64,000 bases of DNA from Burkholderiales bacterium (GCA_024235755.1 JACKLV010000012.1:58174-122173), one strand, 5' to 3'. Numbered from the stretch's first letter, positions 16,576 through 25,941 are shown. Program-made: numbers and translations. Notes: generated from the letters alone by a model not told the origin.

Positions 16576-17310
16576 ATGACAATCAAAGACTGTAAACGCC
16601 CTCTACGCATCATTGCCGCTGTGTTCAGCTTGATTATGGCTGATATAGTTTCTGCGGCCAGTCCTGACGAGGATTTTTATACGTGGGCCGGTTTTGAAAT
16701 GACGGGTAGTCTGCCTGCGCACAATTCTTACCTGGAGAACCTGAAATTCAAGTTGTTTATGCAAGGGCGCTTTGGCGACAATTCGTCACAGTTCTCCCAA
16801 GGTTTGATACGCTCGGGCGTCGGTTATCAATTCAGCGAAAAAATCACTGCATGGCTTGGGTATGATTGGGTGCCGACCGGTCGACCACTGGCGCTCAGTC
16901 CGTTTAACGACCATGCCGTTTGGCAGCAATTGTCATGGAGTAACAGCTTTGCATTCGGCACATTAATCAGCAGAACGCGTTTTGAACAGCATTTTTTTGA
17001 CGTTCCGGGCGGTTCAGATGCCGCACATTTGTTTCGGCAGATGTTCAAACTGTCTATGCCTGTACCTGTTGTGTCGCCGAGAATCAGTGTCGTGGTGTGG
17101 AACGAAATATTTGCCAACCTGAAAACAACGGATGCGGGTGTCAGAAGCGGTTATAACCAGAACCGGGCATTTGCCGGGATCGGATATCGGATAAGCAAAG
17201 AAATGATTCTGGAAACCGGTTATATGAACCAGCATATTAACAGGCCGCATAATCCGCGCTCCGATCAACTGTTTCATGTGTTATCGATTACGCTGTTGTT
17301 AAATTTTTAG
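16576..17310 (+). CDS. DUF2490-family outer-membrane beta-barrel protein
   Basis: A 244-residue protein with a signal peptide (LRIIAAVFSLIMADIVSAAS) and a mature chain made of alternating hydrophobic beta strands: FYTWAGFEMTG, LKFKLFMQGRFGDN, RSGVGYQFSEKITAWLGYDW, YNQNRAFAGIGYRISKEMILETGYMNQ. It ends in a C-terminal Phe (LSITLLLNF), the signal for the BAM complex. This matches DUF2490 proteins, predicted outer-membrane barrels with no settled function. It stands alone between the divergent RTX gene and the Hsp20 gene. Confidence 0.8.
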   Translation: MTIKDCKRPLRIIAAVFSLIMADIVSAASPDEDFYTWAGFEMTGSLPAHNSYLENLKFKLFMQGRFGDNSSQFSQGLIRSGVGYQFSEKITAWLGYDWVPTGRPLALSPFNDHAVWQQLSWSNSFAFGTLISRTRFEQHFFDVPGGSDAAHLFRQMFKLSMPVPVVSPRISVVVWNEIFANLKTTDAGVRSGYNQNRAFAGIGYRISKEMILETGYMNQHINRPHNPRSDQLFHVLSITLLLNF

Positions 17311-17473
17311 CTTTTTGTCGGTGTCGGCAATTAAGCTGACTCCCGGTTTGGCGGAATGATTGGAGAGAATTTCTGCGCAAAAATCTGTTTTTAATCTTGA
17401 AATAAAATCGAATAGCCACATATCAGATTCAGTAGTTATTCCATCTGTTTTTTTTATTGAAAAGGAGATAAAA

Positions 17474-17899
17474 ATGGCAATTACGCGTTATGAACCCTGG
17501 GGTCTGCTCAGTCAGTTACAAAAAGAACTGGAACGTGGCGCTGCCGAAGGTTCGACAGCGACTGCCGAATGGGCGCCGGCGGTAGATATTAAAGAAGAGA
17601 AAGACAAATTTGTGATTCACGCCGATATTCCGGGCGTCAAGCCTGAAGATATCGATATCAGCATGGAAAACGGTGTGCTCACGATTAAAGGAGAAAAGAA
17701 AACCGAAGCCGAAACGGAAAAAGATGGTTACAAACGTGTCGAGCGGACATACGGCTCATTCTATCGCCGGTTCAGTTTGCCGGATACGGCAAATCCAGAT
17801 GCGATTTCGGCGGTATCCAAACATGGTGTGCTGGAATTGACCATACCGAAAAAAGAGCACGTGCAACCCAAGAAAATTAGCGTTTCTTCGGCTGAGTAA
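17474..17899 (+). CDS. Hsp20-family small heat-shock protein
   Basis: A 141-residue small heat-shock protein, an ATP-independent holdase. The alpha-crystallin domain spans about residues 35-135 (EWAPAVDIKEEKDKFVIHADIPGVKPEDIDI..., GVLTIKGEKK, the YGSFYRRFSLPD block, and HGVLELTIPKKE). The C-terminal tail is short. AAGGAG 6 bases before the ATG at 17474 fixes the start; an upstream in-frame extension is not needed. It is a single gene with its own terminator. Confidence 0.93.
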   Translation: MAITRYEPWGLLSQLQKELERGAAEGSTATAEWAPAVDIKEEKDKFVIHADIPGVKPEDIDISMENGVLTIKGEKKTEAETEKDGYKRVERTYGSFYRRFSLPDTANPDAISAVSKHGVLELTIPKKEHVQPKKISVSSAE

Positions 17900-17917
17900 C
17901 GAGATCAGCCTGCCTGC

Positions 17918-17961
17918 AAAGGAGCCGGCGCCAGTTTTAATCGATTGGTATGGCTCCTTTT
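17918..17961 (+). terminator. rho-independent terminator after the Hsp20 gene
   Basis: A 9-base stem AAAGGAGCC / GGCTCCTTT with a 25-base loop, followed by a T-rich tract (TTTTCCTTT). Confidence 0.7.
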
Positions 17962-18057
17962 CCTTTCACAATTAAACCGTGTCATAATTTAACTTTTAGG
18001 TTTAACGGCAGTTAGCAGATCGTTTCGTCTGCAAGTCAAGTTCATCATTTCCTTTTT

Positions 18058-19995
18058 ATGCCCTTAATTACATTGGATAAAGCCTGTCTGGCGTTCGGTC
18101 ACCATGCACTTTTGGATCAGGCCAATTTGCAGCTTGACCCGGGTGAGCGCGTCGGTTTGATCGGTAGAAACGGCGGCGGTAAGTCCAGTTTGTTGAAAAT
18201 TCTGTCTGCCAGTATCAAGCTGGATGACGGCAGACTCTGGTGCGCGCCGGGCCTGAAGGTGGCGTATGTAGCGCAGGAGCCGGGCTTAACAGACAGCAAC
18301 TCGGTTTATCAGGAAGTCTCAAACGGTCTGGGTGATATCAGCCGGACTTTGCTGGATTATCATGCAGTGTCTCATGCGCTAACCGATGGCGGTAGTGATA
18401 CGGAATCTTTGCTCGCCCGGCTTCAGGCGCTGCAAAATGAACTGGATGCACAGAATGGTTGGAACATCCAGGCCAGAATTGAAACTGTCATCGATAAACT
18501 GAACTTGCCTGCTGACGCACGGATTGAACATTTGTCCGGCGGTTTAAAAAAGCGCGTCGCACTGGCGCGTGCTTTGGTTATTTCGCCCGATGTCCTGTTA
18601 TTGGATGAGCCGACAAATCATCTGGATTTTGCATCGATAGAATGGCTGGAAGCGTTTCTGCAGGGATTTGCTGGCAGCGTTATTTTTATCACGCATGACC
18701 GGCGCTTTCTGGATAATGTGGCAACTCGTATCTTAGAGCTTGATCGAGGAATTTTGGCTTCATTTCCTGGAAATTTCGCTGCATATCAATACAAAAAGAA
18801 TGAAATGCTGGAAACTGAAGCGGTGCATCAGCAAAAATTCGATAAACTGTTGGCTGAAGAGGAGATATGGATACGTAAGGGGGTTCAAGCCCGATGCACC
18901 CGAAATGAAGGGCGGGTCCGGCGGCTGGAATCCTTGCGAAAGGAGCGCGCGCAGCGGAGAGAACGTGTCGGCAAAGCCAGTCTCCAAGTTGAGGTGGGCG
19001 ATCAGTCCGGTGAGCTGGTTGCTGAATTAACGCATGTTGGCAAAACTTTCGGCGATCAGATAATTATTGACGATTTTTCTTGCCGTATTATGCGCAAGGA
19101 CCGGGTCGGTCTGTTGGGGCCCAATGGTGCGGGAAAGTCGACGCTGCTCAAACTAATCCTCGGTGAAATACAACCGGATTCCGGGCAGATCCGCCAGGGC
19201 GCCAGATTGTCATTTGCTTATTTCGATCAACTGCGCGAGCAGTTGGATGATAATATGACATTGGCCGAAACAGTCAGCCAAGGTTCTGAGTTTGTTGAAA
19301 TTAACGGCAAGCGCAAGCATGTGATCAGCTACCTGGAAGATTTTTTGTTCCCGCCACAACGCGCGCGGTCGCTCGTAAAATCGCTTTCGGGCGGGGAACG
19401 CAACCGTTTATTACTGGCCCGTTTGTTCACCCGTCCGGCCAATATATTAATACTGGATGAACCGACAAACGATCTGGATATTGAAACGCTGGAATTGCTG
19501 GAAGAGCTGTTGCAAAACTATGCGGGTACGCTTTTTCTGGTTAGTCATGACCGCGAATTTTTAGATAATGTCGTTACGCAGGTCATCGCCTTCGAAGGCA
19601 ACGGGGTATTGCGTGAATATGTCGGCGGTTATGCGGATTGGTTCCAGGCGCAACCGACCGAAAAGCAGACGTCAGAAAGTGATAGTAGCGCCAAACAGAA
19701 AGAAAAACCTTCGGCTGCAGACAAAAAAACAGCTAAATCATCATCGCGGTACGAAAAATTGAGCTATCAAGAAACCCGGGAGTTAAATGCATTGCCGGAC
19801 AAGATAGATGCACTGGAACAAGAGCAGGCCAATATTGCCCAGCGTTTAAATCAAGCCGGTATTTACCGGGATAATCCTGAAGAGGCGAAAACACTGCAAA
19901 TTCGTTTTTCAACCATAGAAAAGGAATTGGCCGAATGCCTCGAAAGATGGGAGGAGCTGGAAGCAAAGTTGAGTAAAATCAATGCGCGAATCTAA
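18058..19995 (+). CDS. uup: ABC-F ATPase, Uup-type
   Basis: A 645-residue cytosolic protein with two ABC ATPase cassettes and no membrane segments, the ABC-F layout. Cassette 1 has Walker A GRNGGGKSS, signature LSGGLKKRVALARAL and Walker B VLLLDEPTNHLD. Cassette 2 has GPNGAGKST, LSGGERNRLLLARL and ILILDEPTNDLD. The linker and the C-terminal coiled coil (YEKLSYQETRELNALPDKI ... LEKELAECLERWEELEAKL) are typical of Uup, which acts on ribosomes or branched DNA. The length is normal for the family. It is transcribed alone. Confidence 0.9.
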   Translation: MPLITLDKACLAFGHHALLDQANLQLDPGERVGLIGRNGGGKSSLLKILSASIKLDDGRLWCAPGLKVAYVAQEPGLTDSNSVYQEVSNGLGDISRTLLDYHAVSHALTDGGSDTESLLARLQALQNELDAQNGWNIQARIETVIDKLNLPADARIEHLSGGLKKRVALARALVISPDVLLLDEPTNHLDFASIEWLEAFLQGFAGSVIFITHDRRFLDNVATRILELDRGILASFPGNFAAYQYKKNEMLETEAVHQQKFDKLLAEEEIWIRKGVQARCTRNEGRVRRLESLRKERAQRRERVGKASLQVEVGDQSGELVAELTHVGKTFGDQIIIDDFSCRIMRKDRVGLLGPNGAGKSTLLKLILGEIQPDSGQIRQGARLSFAYFDQLREQLDDNMTLAETVSQGSEFVEINGKRKHVISYLEDFLFPPQRARSLVKSLSGGERNRLLLARLFTRPANILILDEPTNDLDIETLELLEELLQNYAGTLFLVSHDREFLDNVVTQVIAFEGNGVLREYVGGYADWFQAQPTEKQTSESDSSAKQKEKPSAADKKTAKSSSRYEKLSYQETRELNALPDKIDALEQEQANIAQRLNQAGIYRDNPEEAKTLQIRFSTIEKELAECLERWEELEAKLSKINARI

Positions 19996-20105
19996 CCTAA
20001 TTCAAGGCGGATTTCCCTATAAACAACATGGACATAGTTCGTTTTTTCATTGACCAAATCGAGCACATCGTTTAAAGTTCAACTTTTGAGAGGAGGAGGC
20101 TTACA

Positions 20106-20432
20106 ATGAAACAAAAAATAATGATTAATTTATTACTTGCCTCGAGCTTGCTTTTTATTTTTTCTGGCAACGCTCAAGCTGAGGGAGATCCGGTAGCAGG
20201 AAAAGAATTAAATTCAATGTGTATCGGTTGTCATGGAATCGATGGTTACCGTACCGCTTTTCCGACAGCCTATAACGTTCCAAAAATTGGCGGACAGCAT
20301 GTGGAATATCTGATTAAGTCGCTTGAGGGCTACAGAGACGGTACACGCAGTCATCCTTCCATGACAGCGTTGGCAAAAACTCTGACAGATCAGGAGATCA
20401 AAGATCTCGCTGCATTCTACGCAAGTAACTAA
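20106..20432 (+). CDS. class I cytochrome c, small periplasmic electron carrier
   Basis: A 108-residue exported monohaem cytochrome. A signal peptide (INLLLASSLLFIFSGNAQA) precedes one haem site CIGCH (Cys39, Cys42, His43), and Met86 (HPSMTALA) is the likely distal ligand. The C-terminal helix LTDQEIKDLAAFYASN is characteristic of the c4/c553 group. GAGGAGG stands upstream of the ATG. It is followed after 28 bases by a second, related cytochrome gene, so the two probably form one transcript. Confidence 0.9.
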   Translation: MKQKIMINLLLASSLLFIFSGNAQAEGDPVAGKELNSMCIGCHGIDGYRTAFPTAYNVPKIGGQHVEYLIKSLEGYRDGTRSHPSMTALAKTLTDQEIKDLAAFYASN

Positions 20433-20460
20433 TTAAGTCATTTATAAGAAGGAATTGATT

Positions 20461-20790
20461 ATGAAGAAATTTATGATTGCGGCTCTCAGCGGCGCTGCGC
20501 TGATATTCTCTAGTCAGGTAGCTGCGGCTGATATCGAAGCAGGTAAAAATAAAGCCGCAGAAGTATGCGCATCCTGTCATGGCATAGATGGGAACAGCCC
20601 GGCACCTAATTTTCCGCATATTGGTGGCCAATACAGAACATATCTTGAAAAAGCTTTAAAAGACTATAAATCCGGCAGTCGTACCGACCCGGTCATGAAC
20701 GGCATGGCGGCAGCTTTAAGCAAGGAAGACATTGAAAATCTCGCTTTCTACTATTCAAGCCTGCCAGGTAAATTGAATTCAAATAGATAA
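20461..20790 (+). CDS. class I cytochrome c, second of a tandem pair
   Basis: A 109-residue exported monohaem cytochrome with signal peptide MKKFMIAALSGAALIFSSQVAAA (cleavage after AAA), haem motif CASCH (Cys36, Cys39, His40), and Met79 or Met82 as the distal ligand. It shares ...CHGIDG, IGGQ, the YLxKxLxxYxxGxRxxPxM block and a C-terminal FYYSS helix with the preceding gene, which indicates duplication. AAGGA fixes the ATG at 20461 rather than an in-frame TTG at 20455. Confidence 0.9.
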   Translation: MKKFMIAALSGAALIFSSQVAAADIEAGKNKAAEVCASCHGIDGNSPAPNFPHIGGQYRTYLEKALKDYKSGSRTDPVMNGMAAALSKEDIENLAFYYSSLPGKLNSNR

Positions 20791-20909
20791 CAATTAACTA
20801 CATTCTAAAACAAACAAAGCAAATAAAAAGATTTCAATCATTGCTGGGAATTGCCGGCTTTTTCAGAAATTTTTTTAATCCAGAGTTGGTCTAGGGTCAC
20901 ATCAATAAT

Positions 20910-20951
20910 CGGAATATGTGCCGGTGTCACTTGCGCACATATTCCGTTTTT
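20910..20951 (+). terminator. rho-independent terminator downstream of the cytochrome pair
   Basis: A perfect 12-base stem CGGAATATGTGC / GCACATATTCCG with a 13-base loop, followed by TTTTTGTTTG on the plus strand. It lies 120 bases after the second cytochrome gene. Confidence 0.8.
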
Positions 20952-21036
20952 GTTTGTCTGCCGATCACTTTGAATCTTCAAAGACCTGCTGAAACAGAGA
21001 TAACTGTCTGCTGTTCCATACCGCAAAACCGGTATT

Positions 21037-22017
21037 TCAGGGCAGTTCAACCGAGATAAAAACGCCAGCATGATCGGAGACACCGGTTTGATTCTCATCG
21101 ACCAGATTGTTAAACACAACGCTGCTACGGAGAACGCGGTTCAGCGCTTTGACAAAGAAATAATCGATACGCCTGGCAGAATCACCGGCATCCAGCGTGG
21201 AGACGCCTACAGTGCAGTGTTGATCGGCAAATGCAGTATTTGCACACAGGTTTTCCAAAGATCTCCCTACTGCATAAGCATCGGTAAACCCGGTTTCGAT
21301 GATTTTGTTATAAAAAGGGCGTTCCCCAAACGGATCGACGCGAAAGCGGTCGATATTAAAATCGCCACCCAGAATAATCGGGTTTGCCTGCGCAGAAAAA
21401 TTTTCCGCTTCATCGATAAATGCCAGTAGTGTTTGCAATTGGGCATCAAGTTCGTCGGCACTGCATTTTGCGCATAAATGTGTGTTGTACACATTGATCA
21501 AGCCAAATTCAGGGATGTTAAGCCGCGTCATCATCACATTTCTAGGTAGCTTGATATTGTGCCCCTTGAATTCTAGTTCCGAAGCTTTGGGCAGCCGTTT
21601 TGTCATCTTGAAATCAATTTCGCAGCGGGACAAAACTGCATTCGCCACTGTTAGAAGGCCGGGTAATCCTGTTTCAAACGCGGTTTGTAAATCATAGCCG
21701 CGTCCCCGTTCACGCAGTTTGCCTTGCAGGTCGAGTGCGCTGTTCGCGGTGCCAACCAGCACGCCGCCAGCCACTTCCTGCAATAGGATAACGTCTATCG
21801 AAGCATCTGCAGCATAATCGGCGATTGCGTCCAGTCGTGAATCACGCGTATCGGTTTCTGAAAATAACAGATTAATCGTTAATAAATTTAAATGCCCACG
21901 ATCCGCAACGTCATCACAACCGATTCGCTGTGTTTCGCCTCCTTGGCCCGGTGGCAGCCCGGCACATCCTGACAATCCCAAGATACCCAGCAATGTGACA
22001 ATCCATAGTCTTTTCAT
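21037..22017 (-). CDS. lipoprotein with an endonuclease/exonuclease/phosphatase (EEP) fold
   Basis: A 326-residue protein starting MKRLWIVTLLGILGLSGCAG, a lipoprotein signal with lipobox LSGC, so it is membrane-anchored outside the cytoplasm. The mature part has EEP-superfamily catalytic motifs: DVILLQEVAGG (metal-binding Glu), NVYNTHLCA, ILGGDFNID (Asp and Asn) and a final SDHAGVFISVEL (Asp-His pair). Relatives include sphingomyelinases, phosphatases and nucleases; the substrate here is unknown. The start at 22017 with GGAGCG upstream is preferred over an upstream ATG at 22044 because it begins the signal peptide. Confidence 0.83.
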   Translation of the reverse strand: MKRLWIVTLLGILGLSGCAGLPPGQGGETQRIGCDDVADRGHLNLLTINLLFSETDTRDSRLDAIADYAADASIDVILLQEVAGGVLVGTANSALDLQGKLRERGRGYDLQTAFETGLPGLLTVANAVLSRCEIDFKMTKRLPKASELEFKGHNIKLPRNVMMTRLNIPEFGLINVYNTHLCAKCSADELDAQLQTLLAFIDEAENFSAQANPIILGGDFNIDRFRVDPFGERPFYNKIIETGFTDAYAVGRSLENLCANTAFADQHCTVGVSTLDAGDSARRIDYFFVKALNRVLRSSVVFNNLVDENQTGVSDHAGVFISVELP

Positions 22018-22389
22018 AATTGACGCTCCATTCAGTATGTGCATGTTACCCCGAATATAATTTTTCAGGCGTTACGTTTTTCCACCTTGTTTAGCTTCTG
22101 CCGTATAAAAATAAAGTTAGTCTATCGCACCATTGCCGTCCTGCAAACCGATGTACCGCTGTACCTGACAAAATCACCTGGATAGCTGTACTAATCAGCT
22201 AGATTTTAAATACTCCGTACGATGCCCGTATTCACGCGATTGATCCTAATAGCTGACTCAGATCATGCGGATTCAGGTAAAATGTTGGCAATTGATTCGT
22301 GCGGTAAGCCAGTGTCGTTAAATTGTGAATTGGTCGACTGTTTCAGCCGCAGGGGTAGATTTTTTCAATAAACGCATAGGGAGAAATTA
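22018..22389. other. intergenic region between divergent lipoprotein genes
   Basis: About 370 bases without a gene. It must hold the promoters of the minus-strand EEP lipoprotein and the plus-strand small lipoprotein. No operator or structured RNA was recognised. Confidence 0.5.
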
Positions 22390-22587
22390 ATGAATTTGAG
22401 AAAATACAGTGCTGTTTGCGCCATTGGATTGAGCATTATTTTATTTGGCTGTGACGGCGTACCTGAAGCCAGTGTGGTGAATTGCTCGGGTAGAGGCATG
22501 GAGAAATCTTTGACTGCGTTTAAAAACGATGAAGCAGCGCGTCAGGCATTTTTGGATAAATGCAATGCGTTGGCAGCAGAAGAGTAA
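22390..22587 (+). CDS. small lipoprotein of unknown function
   Basis: A 65-residue protein starting MNLRKYSAVCAIGLSIILFGC with a lipobox LFGC, giving a mature lipoprotein of about 45 residues with two further cysteines (NCSG and DKCN) that could form a disulphide. AGGGAG lies 6 bases before the ATG. It is monocistronic. No family is recognised. Confidence 0.65.
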   Translation: MNLRKYSAVCAIGLSIILFGCDGVPEASVVNCSGRGMEKSLTAFKNDEAARQAFLDKCNALAAEE

Positions 22588-22707
22588 ACCGCCCATCAAT
22601 TTAAGCTGAACATCATCCCAGCGATTGTTCCATGAGACTTGATCAGAACTGGAGCAAGCTGGGTATGTGACGAAAAACAGTATTAAATCTGTGTTAATCG
22701 TGGCCAG

Positions 22708-23589
22708 TTAATGGTCACTGGAAATCGAGTTCAAATTTTCCGCTGCTTTCTGATATCCCAACTCGATCATTTCTGCAGCACGTTCAAATTCCAGCGTGCC
22801 GCAGGCGTTTCTGGCAAGTTCGATAGTATAGTCCGGCGGATAGGCTGCCAGTTTCTGTCTGGCGATTGTGCTTTGCATGGCGTCGAATGCTTGGTTGACA
22901 ATGTCATAAGCATCCAGGTCTATGCCGTCTTTCATAATGACCTTTTGTTGCAGTGTTTTGATAAAACCGGTTATTTTTTCATGAAAATTTTCCGTATCAG
23001 TAGATACCGGAACCAGTTTGTCATCAATCGTTGGAGCATTTTTTGGCGAACCGCACAGATTGACTGCAATGGTTACATCTGTTCCATCGCCAAATGTTGG
23101 CGCGATAGGTACCGGATTCAGTACGCCGCCGTCAATCAGATTGACACCTTTGTAATTATAGGGCGTAAACAGCATCGGAAGCGATATCGACGCCCGGATA
23201 GCGTTAAACAGTTCTCCAGAATTTATCCAGATTTCTTTTTCATTGGTTAAATCCGCTGCGATCGCGGTATAGCGTATCGGAAGATCTTCGATTAACTGAT
23301 TGCCAACCAGATCTACCAGTGTATTGATGACTTTGTCTCCCTTAAAAAACCCGGTTGTGCTCCATGAGATATCCAACAACGTAATGATATCCATTTTTGT
23401 GACGGCTTTAACCCAGTGCTCAAATTCTGACAGTTTTCCGGAAGCATAGATGCCGCCGACGAGTGCGCCCATCGAACAGCCGGAGATAGATTTGATTTCA
23501 TATCCATTTTCTTCAAGCCAGTGAATTATTCCGATATGCGCAAGCCCCCGCGCCCCGCCACTGCCCAATACAAGTGATACAGTCTTCAT
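22708..23589 (-). CDS. patatin-like phospholipase (RssA/NTE-type)
   Basis: A 293-residue cytosolic or membrane-associated patatin-fold serine hydrolase. Visible are the oxyanion loop GSGGARG (9-15), the nucleophile elbow GCSMG with Ser39, and the dyad Asp153 in LIDGG, followed by VLNPVP. These define the Ser-Asp catalytic dyad. The domain layout matches bacterial RssA-like proteins. The start at 23589 (MKTVSLVLGSGG) is chosen because the family begins just before the oxyanion loop; a longer frame begins at 23640. The lipid substrate cannot be told from sequence. Confidence 0.88.
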   Translation of the reverse strand: MKTVSLVLGSGGARGLAHIGIIHWLEENGYEIKSISGCSMGALVGGIYASGKLSEFEHWVKAVTKMDIITLLDISWSTTGFFKGDKVINTLVDLVGNQLIEDLPIRYTAIAADLTNEKEIWINSGELFNAIRASISLPMLFTPYNYKGVNLIDGGVLNPVPIAPTFGDGTDVTIAVNLCGSPKNAPTIDDKLVPVSTDTENFHEKITGFIKTLQQKVIMKDGIDLDAYDIVNQAFDAMQSTIARQKLAAYPPDYTIELARNACGTLEFERAAEMIELGYQKAAENLNSISSDH

Positions 23590-23678
23590 AACTAAAATAA
23601 CTATAGTATCGTTGCAAGATGCGACATTATCTAGGAACAAGAATGTTTTGACCAGACAAAACGGCTTGAATCTCCCAC

Positions 23679-23900
23679 CTATTTTTTCATACGATAGTTG
23701 ATCCGCCCTTTGGTTAGATCATAAGGCGACATTTCTAATTTTACTGTGTCGCCAAGTACTATTCGTATCCGGAAACGACGCATATTGCCTGATGTATAAG
23801 CCTGAATTTCTTTGCCATTTTCCAGTTTCACACGATAGCATTGATTACGTAAAACATCAGTTACTTTTCCTTCCAGTTCAATAAGTTCTTCTTTAGCCAT
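23679..23900 (-). CDS. infA: translation initiation factor IF-1, divergent paralogue type
   Basis: A 73-residue OB-fold protein with the IF-1 pattern: MAKEELIELEGKV, the CYRVKLENGKEIQAY stretch, SGNMRRFRIRI, GDTVKLEMSPYDLTKGRI and a final YRMKK. It blocks the ribosomal A site during initiation. It is not in the ribosomal-protein operon where one infA copy normally sits, and neighbours a DEAD-box helicase gene, so it is probably the second, possibly cold- or stress-linked, copy that many betaproteobacteria have. GGAGG upstream fixes the ATG at 23900. Confidence 0.9.
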   Translation of the reverse strand: MAKEELIELEGKVTDVLRNQCYRVKLENGKEIQAYTSGNMRRFRIRIVLGDTVKLEMSPYDLTKGRINYRMKK

Positions 23901-24373
23901 AAAAGTACCTCCAAGATAATAAATAGCAGCTGAATACAGCTGTCTCAGTTTGTATTCAAAGCGTGTATTGCTTGAGTACACTATCCATCGGATATCCGTG
24001 GTGTGATGCAGCAAGAAACGTCTTGTCATATATGCGGACAAGCTCACTGAGCACGGTAAAATTACATGGATAGCGCATAACACTATGTTTCCAAACGCTT
24101 CCTGAAATATTGAATCTGTATTAAACAGATAACAGCGGTGCGTACGTGACTGATGAAAAGATATCAAGCAGCCACTATTTTGATGTAACTAATTAGCACG
24201 GGGATTTTTGACTTAAGCCAACACTTGTGAGTGTTTTTGAAAAAAACGACACCAACCGTTGGCTTTCAATCAGGGCAAGACTTGAAATTCGTCCTAAACA
24301 CTATAAACCAAATCACTAAGAAACTTCTCTACTCGACAGTTATCTTTTGCCAGTTGTAGCTATTTGTTCCGAG
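23901..24373. other. intergenic region between infA and the helicase gene
   Basis: About 470 bases without a gene; frames here are unsupported. It contains the infA promoter and leader, and an inverted repeat AAGCCAAC (24215-24222) / GTTGGCTT (24258-24265) with a long loop, downstream of the helicase gene. A long leader would suit cold-type regulation, but that is inference. Confidence 0.45.
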
Positions 24374-25570
24374 TCAAGCTGCTTTTCTATTGATGCATCT
24401 ATTAAATTTCTTGCCGTTGTTTTTAAAGTCGGATGGTTTTCCTGAACGCTTTTTATATCTCTGTTCACTTGGTTTTTTATCAGCAGCACCTGGGTTCATC
24501 AATCGGTTAATTGCATTCCATTTTCTGGCATTAGCCGGCGTCACCAGACATATCGCAGAACCATCCGCACCCGCGCGCGCAGTTCTGCCTATTCGATGAA
24601 TGTAGTCTTCGGCGCAATGCGGTAGGTCATAGTTGATGACATGCTCAATATGTGGAATATCCAGTCCACGTGCTGCCACATCGGTTGCGACGAGAATGCG
24701 GTATTTCTGACTCCTAAAATTTGCAATGACACGATCCCGTTTATTTTGACGTAAATCACCGTGAATGGCGTTTGCATTATGGCCTGCCTTGGAAAGCTGT
24801 TTCGCCATTTTCTCAGTGCCATATTTTGTTTTGACAAACACAATCACTGAACCAGTACGTGCGTCCAGTTCAGATAACAGCTTCCGGTATTTCTCTTCTT
24901 CAGAAACGCGCAATACATCGTGCCGGATTTTTTTTACAGGCGAAATCGTTTTGTCAACAGCGACACGTACCGGGTTGTTGAGATAATTCTCGGCAATCTT
25001 GATGATATTGTTTGGCAGAGTTGCCGAGAACAACATGGTCTGACGCGTATTGGGCATAAATTTCAGAATTTTCTCAATCTGACTTGTAAAGCCCATATCC
25101 AGCATGCGGTCTGTTTCATCCAGTACCAGAACGTCGGTATCATGTAGTATAAGATTCCCTTGCTGAAGGTGGTCGTTAATGCGTCCTGGCGTTCCTACCA
25201 GCAATCGTGGTCGGCTGCGAAGTTGTTTCAATTGTTTCGGCATGGGCTCGCCGCCAATCAACAATGCTGTTTTGATCGGGCCTTGCTTGCCAAGCATCGC
25301 CTGCAATTGGGTCATGACCTGTGCAGCCAGCTCGCGTGTGGGCGTCATCACTAATGCTGATCCATGCTGGTTTGATAGCAATCGAGCAACAAGCGGAATA
25401 CCAAAGGCGGCTGTTTTACCAGTGCCAGTCTGAGCCGATCCCAAAATATCACGACCTTTCAGTGCATGTGGAATGGTTTGAGCCTGGATGGGGGTTGGTT
25501 TGCTAAACTGCATGTTTTGTAGCGCACGATTAAGGACTTCAGGTAACTCAAATAAATTAAAATGATTCAT
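24374..25570 (-). CDS. DEAD-box-family ATP-dependent RNA helicase (RhlE-like) with DETD in motif II
   Basis: A 398-residue helicase with the Q motif KPTPIQAQ, Walker A AQTGTGKT (46-53), PTRELA, GTPGR, motif II DETD (151-154, in VLDETDRMLDMGF), SAT (LFSATLP), and in the second domain VATDVAARGLD and HRIGRTARAG. A short basic tail follows, as in RhlE-type enzymes. The third residue of the DEAD box is Thr instead of Ala, a conservative change that keeps the metal-binding Asp-Glu pair and the final Asp. It probably remodels rRNA or mRNA structure. It stands next to an infA paralogue on the same strand. Confidence 0.92.
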   Translation of the reverse strand: MNHFNLFELPEVLNRALQNMQFSKPTPIQAQTIPHALKGRDILGSAQTGTGKTAAFGIPLVARLLSNQHGSALVMTPTRELAAQVMTQLQAMLGKQGPIKTALLIGGEPMPKQLKQLRSRPRLLVGTPGRINDHLQQGNLILHDTDVLVLDETDRMLDMGFTSQIEKILKFMPNTRQTMLFSATLPNNIIKIAENYLNNPVRVAVDKTISPVKKIRHDVLRVSEEEKYRKLLSELDARTGSVIVFVKTKYGTEKMAKQLSKAGHNANAIHGDLRQNKRDRVIANFRSQKYRILVATDVAARGLDIPHIEHVINYDLPHCAEDYIHRIGRTARAGADGSAICLVTPANARKWNAINRLMNPGAADKKPSEQRYKKRSGKPSDFKNNGKKFNRCINRKAA

Positions 25571-25941
25571 GATTTCTCTTTTAAGACAAGCGCTATTAAC
25601 CGCTTTTCTTTTGAAGAAGTGGTATGCGCTTTATTAATAACAATGAAGTGAGTTTAGATTGAGCGGCTTAGATTGCTCTGCTATCCAGCAATTTCAAATG
25701 TACTGGTTAAATAGCCGTAACTTTTGTCGTTTGAACCGTTCTATTTGACGCGGACAAATTCTGTTTATACGCGTTGAGTCAACCTTTAGAAGGTTCTTCA
25801 GTGTGTGAATTCCACAGATTGGCTATTGGGGCGTGATATCAAATATATATGAATAGTAAAAACTCCATGCATTTATACATGTGGTAGCGAGAAAAAGCAA
25901 GAGGAATAGAAGAAATAGTGCTGCTTGAGTAGGGCTTTAGG
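25571..25941. other. intergenic region upstream of the helicase gene
   Basis: About 370 bases without a gene. On the minus strand this is the promoter and probable long 5' leader of the helicase gene. It includes a small hairpin AACCTT-TAG-AAGGTT (25781-25795). Nothing else is recognised. Confidence 0.45.

Noticed and set aside
20838..21119. Minus-strand frame overlapping the end of the EEP lipoprotein gene
   Set aside because: It runs out of frame over the 3' end of a well-supported gene and through the terminator hairpin.
25781..25795. Small hairpin upstream of the helicase gene as a riboswitch
   Set aside because: A 6-base stem alone, with no conserved aptamer features, is not enough.
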